From the NCBI GenBank assembly GCA_003235465.1, contig QJWD01000286.1, positions 1-8,173 of the forward strand: a DNA stretch of 8,173 nucleotides, in the 5' to 3' direction. The translations under genes and the position numbers were made by a program. The DNA comes from Nitrospirota bacterium (GTDB lineage Bacteria; Nitrospinota; Nitrospinia; Nitrospinales; VA-1). The notes beneath the pieces were generated by a model. The model was not told the DNA's origin. It ran no database searches and was given only the letters and a program-made list of their open reading frames with translations. Below are positions 5,900 to 8,173 of the stretch, one piece after another. How positions within the stretch are numbered: the stretch's first letter is position 1; the number at the start of each line of letters is the position of its first letter.

Positions 5900-6913
5900 A
5901 TGATCACCGCCGAGGCGCTGTACGAAAAACTGAAGGACATCCAGGTCGGCAGCCCGCTTTGCCGCTTCACCGAAGAGGCCTGCCGCGACCTGCTGCCCGT
6001 GATTTCGCGCATCGAGGCGCTGAAGCGCGAGAAAAACGCCGTCATCCTCGCGCACAATTACGTCGCGCCGCAAATTCTATACAGCGTCGCCGACCACACG
6101 GGGGATTCCTTCGGGCTTTCAAAAATCGCGCGCGACTCCAGCGCCGATGTGGTCCTGTTCGCCGCCGTGCGCTTCATGGCGGAGACGGCGAAGATCCTGA
6201 GTCCGGATAAAACCGTTCTCGACCCCAACCCCGACGGCGGCTGCACCCTGGCCGACGGCATCACCGCCCTCGACGTGAGAAGGCTCAAGGAACAGCATCC
6301 CGGCCACACCTTCGTCTGCTACATCAACACCACGGCGGAGGTGAAGGCGGAGTGCGACGTCTGCGTGACCTCGTCGAACGTGTACCGGATCATCGAACGG
6401 ATTGAAAACGACAAGATTTATTTCCTGCCCGACCGGCTGATGGGGGAGAACATCATCAACCACCTTGCCAGCCGCGGGATAAACAAGGAAGTTCTGGTCT
6501 ACGACGGCACCTGCTACGTGCACGAGGAATACCAGCCCGAAAGCGTCGACCAGGTGCGGGACAACTTCCCCGGCACCGAGGTCCTCGTGCACCCGGAATG
6601 TTCGCCGGGCGTCGTCGCCAAGGCGGACTACGTCGGCAGCACCACCGGCATGCTCGAGCACGTGCGCCGCTCCGGCAGCGAGTCGTTTTTCCTGCTCACC
6701 GAATGCGGGCTGACCGGCATCCTGCAATCCGAATTCCCGGGAAAGAAATTCGTCGGCACCTGCACCACCTGCCGCTACATGAAAGCCAATTCCCTCGAGG
6801 ACATCCTCCGGACCCTGGAAAACCCCGGCGAGAAAAATATCATCACCCTGTCCCCCGAAGTGCAGGCGAAGGCCCTTCGCTGCCTCGAGCGCATGTTCGA
6901 CTACGCCGGCTGA
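5900..6913 (+). CDS. nadA: Quinolinate synthase NadA
   Basis: NadA condenses iminoaspartate (made by NadB) with dihydroxyacetone phosphate to form quinolinate in NAD biosynthesis, using an oxygen-sensitive [4Fe-4S] cluster. The 337 residues match the family. Expected cluster ligands are Cys115 (G-G-C-T-L-A-D), Cys205 (G-T-C-Y-V-H-E) and Cys291 (C-T-T-C-R-Y-M), by comparison with E. coli positions recalled from memory. Further landmarks are I-L-A-H-N-Y (49-54), H-P-E-C (231-234) and V-G-S-T-T-G-M (245-251). Cys234 and Cys288 are extra cysteines near two of these sites and are probably not ligands. The ATG at 5900 follows the hinT stop by 2 nt with GGGG (5891-5894) as a weak ribosome site. nadB and nadC are not in the window. 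The gene ends 38 nt from a convergent gene, with a strong hairpin between. Confidence 0.97.
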   Translation: MITAEALYEKLKDIQVGSPLCRFTEEACRDLLPVISRIEALKREKNAVILAHNYVAPQILYSVADHTGDSFGLSKIARDSSADVVLFAAVRFMAETAKILSPDKTVLDPNPDGGCTLADGITALDVRRLKEQHPGHTFVCYINTTAEVKAECDVCVTSSNVYRIIERIENDKIYFLPDRLMGENIINHLASRGINKEVLVYDGTCYVHEEYQPESVDQVRDNFPGTEVLVHPECSPGVVAKADYVGSTTGMLEHVRRSGSESFFLLTECGLTGILQSEFPGKKFVGTCTTCRYMKANSLEDILRTLENPGEKNIITLSPEVQAKALRCLERMFDYAG

Positions 6914-6914
6914 A

Positions 6915-6942
6915 CCGCCGGGGGAGGCAAGCCCCCAGGCGG
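6915..6942 (+). terminator. Hairpin after nadA, probable intrinsic terminator
   Basis: CCGCCGGGGG (6915-6924) pairs with CCCCC-A-GGCGG (6932-6942), giving ten GC pairs with one bulged A and a 7-nt loop. It begins 2 nt after the nadA stop. A T-rich but interrupted run follows from 6950 to 6964, offset by about 8 nt and inside the 3' end of the convergent gene. The offset weakens the case for a textbook terminator. On the minus strand the same stem is followed by no T-run, so it would end transcription mainly of nadA. Confidence 0.55.
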
Positions 6943-6951
6943 CATCATCGT

Positions 6952-7605
6952 TTATTTCTTTTTCTTAAAAAAGTCGAATCCCCCCTTTTTCTCTTCCAAT
7001 GCCGGTTTCTCTGGTTCCGCGGGTTTTTCCTGGACCACCGCCGGAGCTTCGTTCTTGTTGTTAAGCAGGGGGCTTCCCGCAGGCTGGCTGCTTTCAACCG
7101 GGGCCTTTTGCCCGAATTTCCCGAACGTCTGCCCAGCTGCTTCTTTCGGCTGCTCCAAAGCCGCGCCGCTTGCCTTCTCACCGGCCTTTTCCATTTGCTT
7201 CTGCATGCCGCCCATACTCTCCCCGGCCCGATCCCGAACCTGCTCTTGCTGCTGCTTCATGTCGCCCGCGCTATCCTCGGCCCGCTCGCGAATTCGTTCC
7301 TGCTCCCGGTCCATGTCGCCCTTGCCCTTTTTCCCCTTGAAGTGGCCCCTGCCACGCTTCTCCTTGAAATGGCCAAGCGCCTTGCCCTTTGGGGTGTTCT
7401 TTTTCTGCTTGAACCGCTCGCGGTTTTCCTCTGCCGCTTCCGCGGCTTCGCCGCCTTTCTCCTGGGCCTTCTTAAGCGCGTCATCGCTCTTTTCAAAAAA
7501 TTTGCCGCCCCGCTTTCCCGGCGGTTCAGAATAACCTGGTGCGACCATTAAACTAATGGCAACCCAGACGGCGATGAACGTCATACCCCATTTTTGAATG
7601 TTCAT
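6952..7605 (-). CDS. Exported, charged low-complexity protein with 18-residue tandem repeats, function unknown
   Basis: I do not recognise a family for this 217-residue protein. It begins with a Sec signal peptide: basic n-region (N-I-Q-K), hydrophobic core about res 8-22, and possible cleavage after Ser26 (G-Y-S|E-P). The mature part is dominated by Lys, Glu, Gln, Gly and Ala with no Cys, and is predicted helical or disordered. Residues 79-95 repeat G-H-F-K twice. Residues 96-149 hold three 18-residue units of the form G-D-M-x4-E-x-(I/V)-R-x-R-A-x-x-S; the third is degenerate. The tail is Pro/Glu/Lys-rich and ends G-F-D-F-F-K-K-K-K. The ATG at 7605 has an excellent ribosome site, AGGAGGA (7617-7611 on the minus strand), 5 nt upstream. 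It converges on nadA and has a palindromic operator-like site upstream. A periplasmic location is inferred from the signal peptide. Confidence 0.8.
   Translation of the reverse strand: MNIQKWGMTFIAVWVAISLMVAPGYSEPPGKRGGKFFEKSDDALKKAQEKGGEAAEAAEENRERFKQKKNTPKGKALGHFKEKRGRGHFKGKKGKGDMDREQERIRERAEDSAGDMKQQQEQVRDRAGESMGGMQKQMEKAGEKASGAALEQPKEAAGQTFGKFGQKAPVESSQPAGSPLLNNKNEAPAVVQEKPAEPEKPALEEKKGGFDFFKKKK
7159..7320 (-). repeat. Three 54-nt tandem repeat units within the minus-strand low-complexity gene
   Basis: Units run 7320-7267, 7266-7213 and 7212-7159 on the minus strand. The first two begin GGCGACATG and the third GGCGGCATG, exactly 54 nt apart, and encode 18 residues each. The first two proteins agree at about half the positions; the third keeps G-x-M and several charged positions. 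The period equals a whole number of codons, consistent with in-frame duplication followed by drift. Confidence 0.75.
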
Positions 7606-7710
7606 GGATCTCCTCCTCGTTAAGTTATTGACCGATCGGTCACTTCTTGTTGGATGCGATTCTGAGCCTGCCCGGCGATGACATCGCGGGCGTTGGAAAG
7701 AAACGGAAAT
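7606..7710. other. Intergenic region between the two minus-strand genes
   Basis: This 105-nt gap holds the ribosome site AGGAGGA (7611-7617) for the downstream gene, the 14-bp palindrome at 7629-7642 and an imperfect hairpin, GCCC-g-GCGA/TCGC-GGGC (7670-7691), near the end of the upstream gene. The hairpin has no following T-run on the minus strand, so it is a weak terminator candidate. I see no convincing -35/-10 pair. Confidence 0.5.
7629..7642. promoter_or_regulatory. Perfect 14-bp palindrome, possible TetR-type operator
   Basis: TGACCGATCGGTCA is fully self-complementary and sits 24 nt before the ATG at 7605, just upstream of its ribosome site. The form and the A-C-C-G-A-T-C-G-G-T core resemble operators of TetR-family repressors. 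A protein bound here would probably block transcription of the 6952-7605 gene. No regulator gene is in the window. Confidence 0.5.
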
Positions 7711-8166
7711 TCAGTGGACCTGAAACGATATGGACCGGGCGGTCTCGATATCCTTGTCGTCGCGGATGCTGATGAGAAATTCATGCGCGCCGGGGGGGAA
7801 TTCTAGACCGTCGGCGATAATTTTGTTTTGCCGGATGTACGGGCGAACCAGGTGTGTGATGTCCACCCCGAACATGTTCATGTAACTGATAGACAGCGAT
7901 TCCATATTAACGAATCGTTCGCTGTCGCTACAAATAAATTCGATATGGAGGTCGACGCGGCCCTGAGCGTCCTTCACGTCGCCCTTGATCCAGATCGACG
8001 GCGCGGGCCTGTTGGCCAACCCGTCCGCGTTTGCCGAGGCCTTGGCGTTCTCGAACCCTGCCGCTTTGGCGGCTTGCACAAACGGGCTGTAAAGGGCGCA
8101 GATGGCGATCAGCGTCAGGGCCAAAAGCTTCTGCCTGAAATCAACTCCAAAACCCAGTCCCGGCAT
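7711..8166 (-). CDS. Small exported protein with probable Ig-like beta-sandwich, start uncertain
   Basis: I do not recognise a specific family. The 151 residues start with an N-terminal signal region: Arg11/Lys13 followed by a hydrophobic stretch (about res 14-31) and a likely cleavage near V-Q-A|A-K. The mature domain (about res 55-151) alternates polar and hydrophobic residues as beta strands do. Its pattern S-L-S-I-S-Y, G-V-D-I-T, then L-E-F-P-P-G-A-H-E-F and a final S-I-S-F-Q-V resembles Ig-like domains of bacterial surface proteins, where an L-P-P-G-x-H turn precedes the last strands. One Cys is present. ATG 8166 has no visible ribosome site, and the frame is open to the window edge, so the true start may lie outside. 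It shares the direction of the 6952-7605 gene, 105 nt away. The fold is an inference from pattern. Confidence 0.72.
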   Translation of the reverse strand: MPGLGFGVDFRQKLLALTLIAICALYSPFVQAAKAAGFENAKASANADGLANRPAPSIWIKGDVKDAQGRVDLHIEFICSDSERFVNMESLSISYMNMFGVDITHLVRPYIRQNKIIADGLEFPPGAHEFLISIRDDKDIETARSISFQVH

Positions 8167-8173
8167 GGCGGAC

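Noticed and set aside
6598..7551. Plus-strand frames running through nadA and opposite the repeat-protein gene (also 7055-7534)
   Set aside because: They overlap the conserved NadA C-terminus or mirror the Lys/Glu-rich gene, giving Leu/Phe/Ser-rich translations. The minus-strand gene has the signal peptide and ribosome site.
7670..7691. Imperfect GC hairpin after the 7711-8166 gene as a terminator
   Set aside because: It can pair but has a bulge and no T-run on the minus strand; noted only in the intergenic entry.

Overview
This GC-rich window carries a bacterial proteasome and ubiquitin-like tagging operon, followed by a short hinT-nadA operon and two minus-strand genes for exported proteins. 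The tag protein is of the UBact type: a Pup homologue with a proline-rich N-terminal half, a basic C-terminal half and an R-T-G-E terminus. From general knowledge, UBact-type tags occur in Gram-negative lineages such as Nitrospinota, Nitrospirota and several candidate phyla, whereas classical Pup is actinobacterial. I infer a Nitrospinota- or Nitrospirota-like bacterium. The phylum is an inference; the system itself is clear from the sequence.

Layout. Positions 2-853 (+) hold the C-terminal part of the proteasomal AAA ATPase (ARC/Mpa type), cut by the window edge. Then follow dop (850-2319), ubact (2310-2486), prcB (2486-3271), prcA (3277-4023) and pafA (4020-5462). All six genes overlap by 1-10 nt or lie 5 nt apart, so they read as one translationally coupled operon. 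The gene order matches the core of the mycobacterial locus. After a 90-nt gap with a candidate extended -10 promoter come a HinT-like HIT hydrolase (5553-5897) and nadA (5900-6913), 2 nt apart. A strong GC hairpin lies between nadA and the convergent minus-strand gene. That gene (6952-7605) encodes a secreted, charged, low-complexity protein with an 18-residue tandem repeat. Upstream of it is a 105-nt gap containing a perfect 14-bp palindrome, and then a minus-strand gene for a small exported protein with a probable Ig-like beta-sandwich (7711-8166), which may continue past the window edge.

How the genes work together. PafA joins the C-terminal Glu of UBact to substrate lysines and Dop removes it. 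The ATPase ring recognises tagged proteins, unfolds them and feeds them into the PrcA/PrcB 20S core, where the N-terminal Thr of PrcB cuts peptide bonds. UBact already ends in Glu, so it needs no Dop deamidation. The main oddities are the ATPase C-terminus, which lacks the usual Hb-Y-X docking motif; an Ala rather than Gly before the PrcB catalytic Thr; a Trp in the ATPase pore loop; and an acidic insertion plus an altered active-site loop in PafA. I see no tRNA, rRNA, CRISPR array or insertion sequence.
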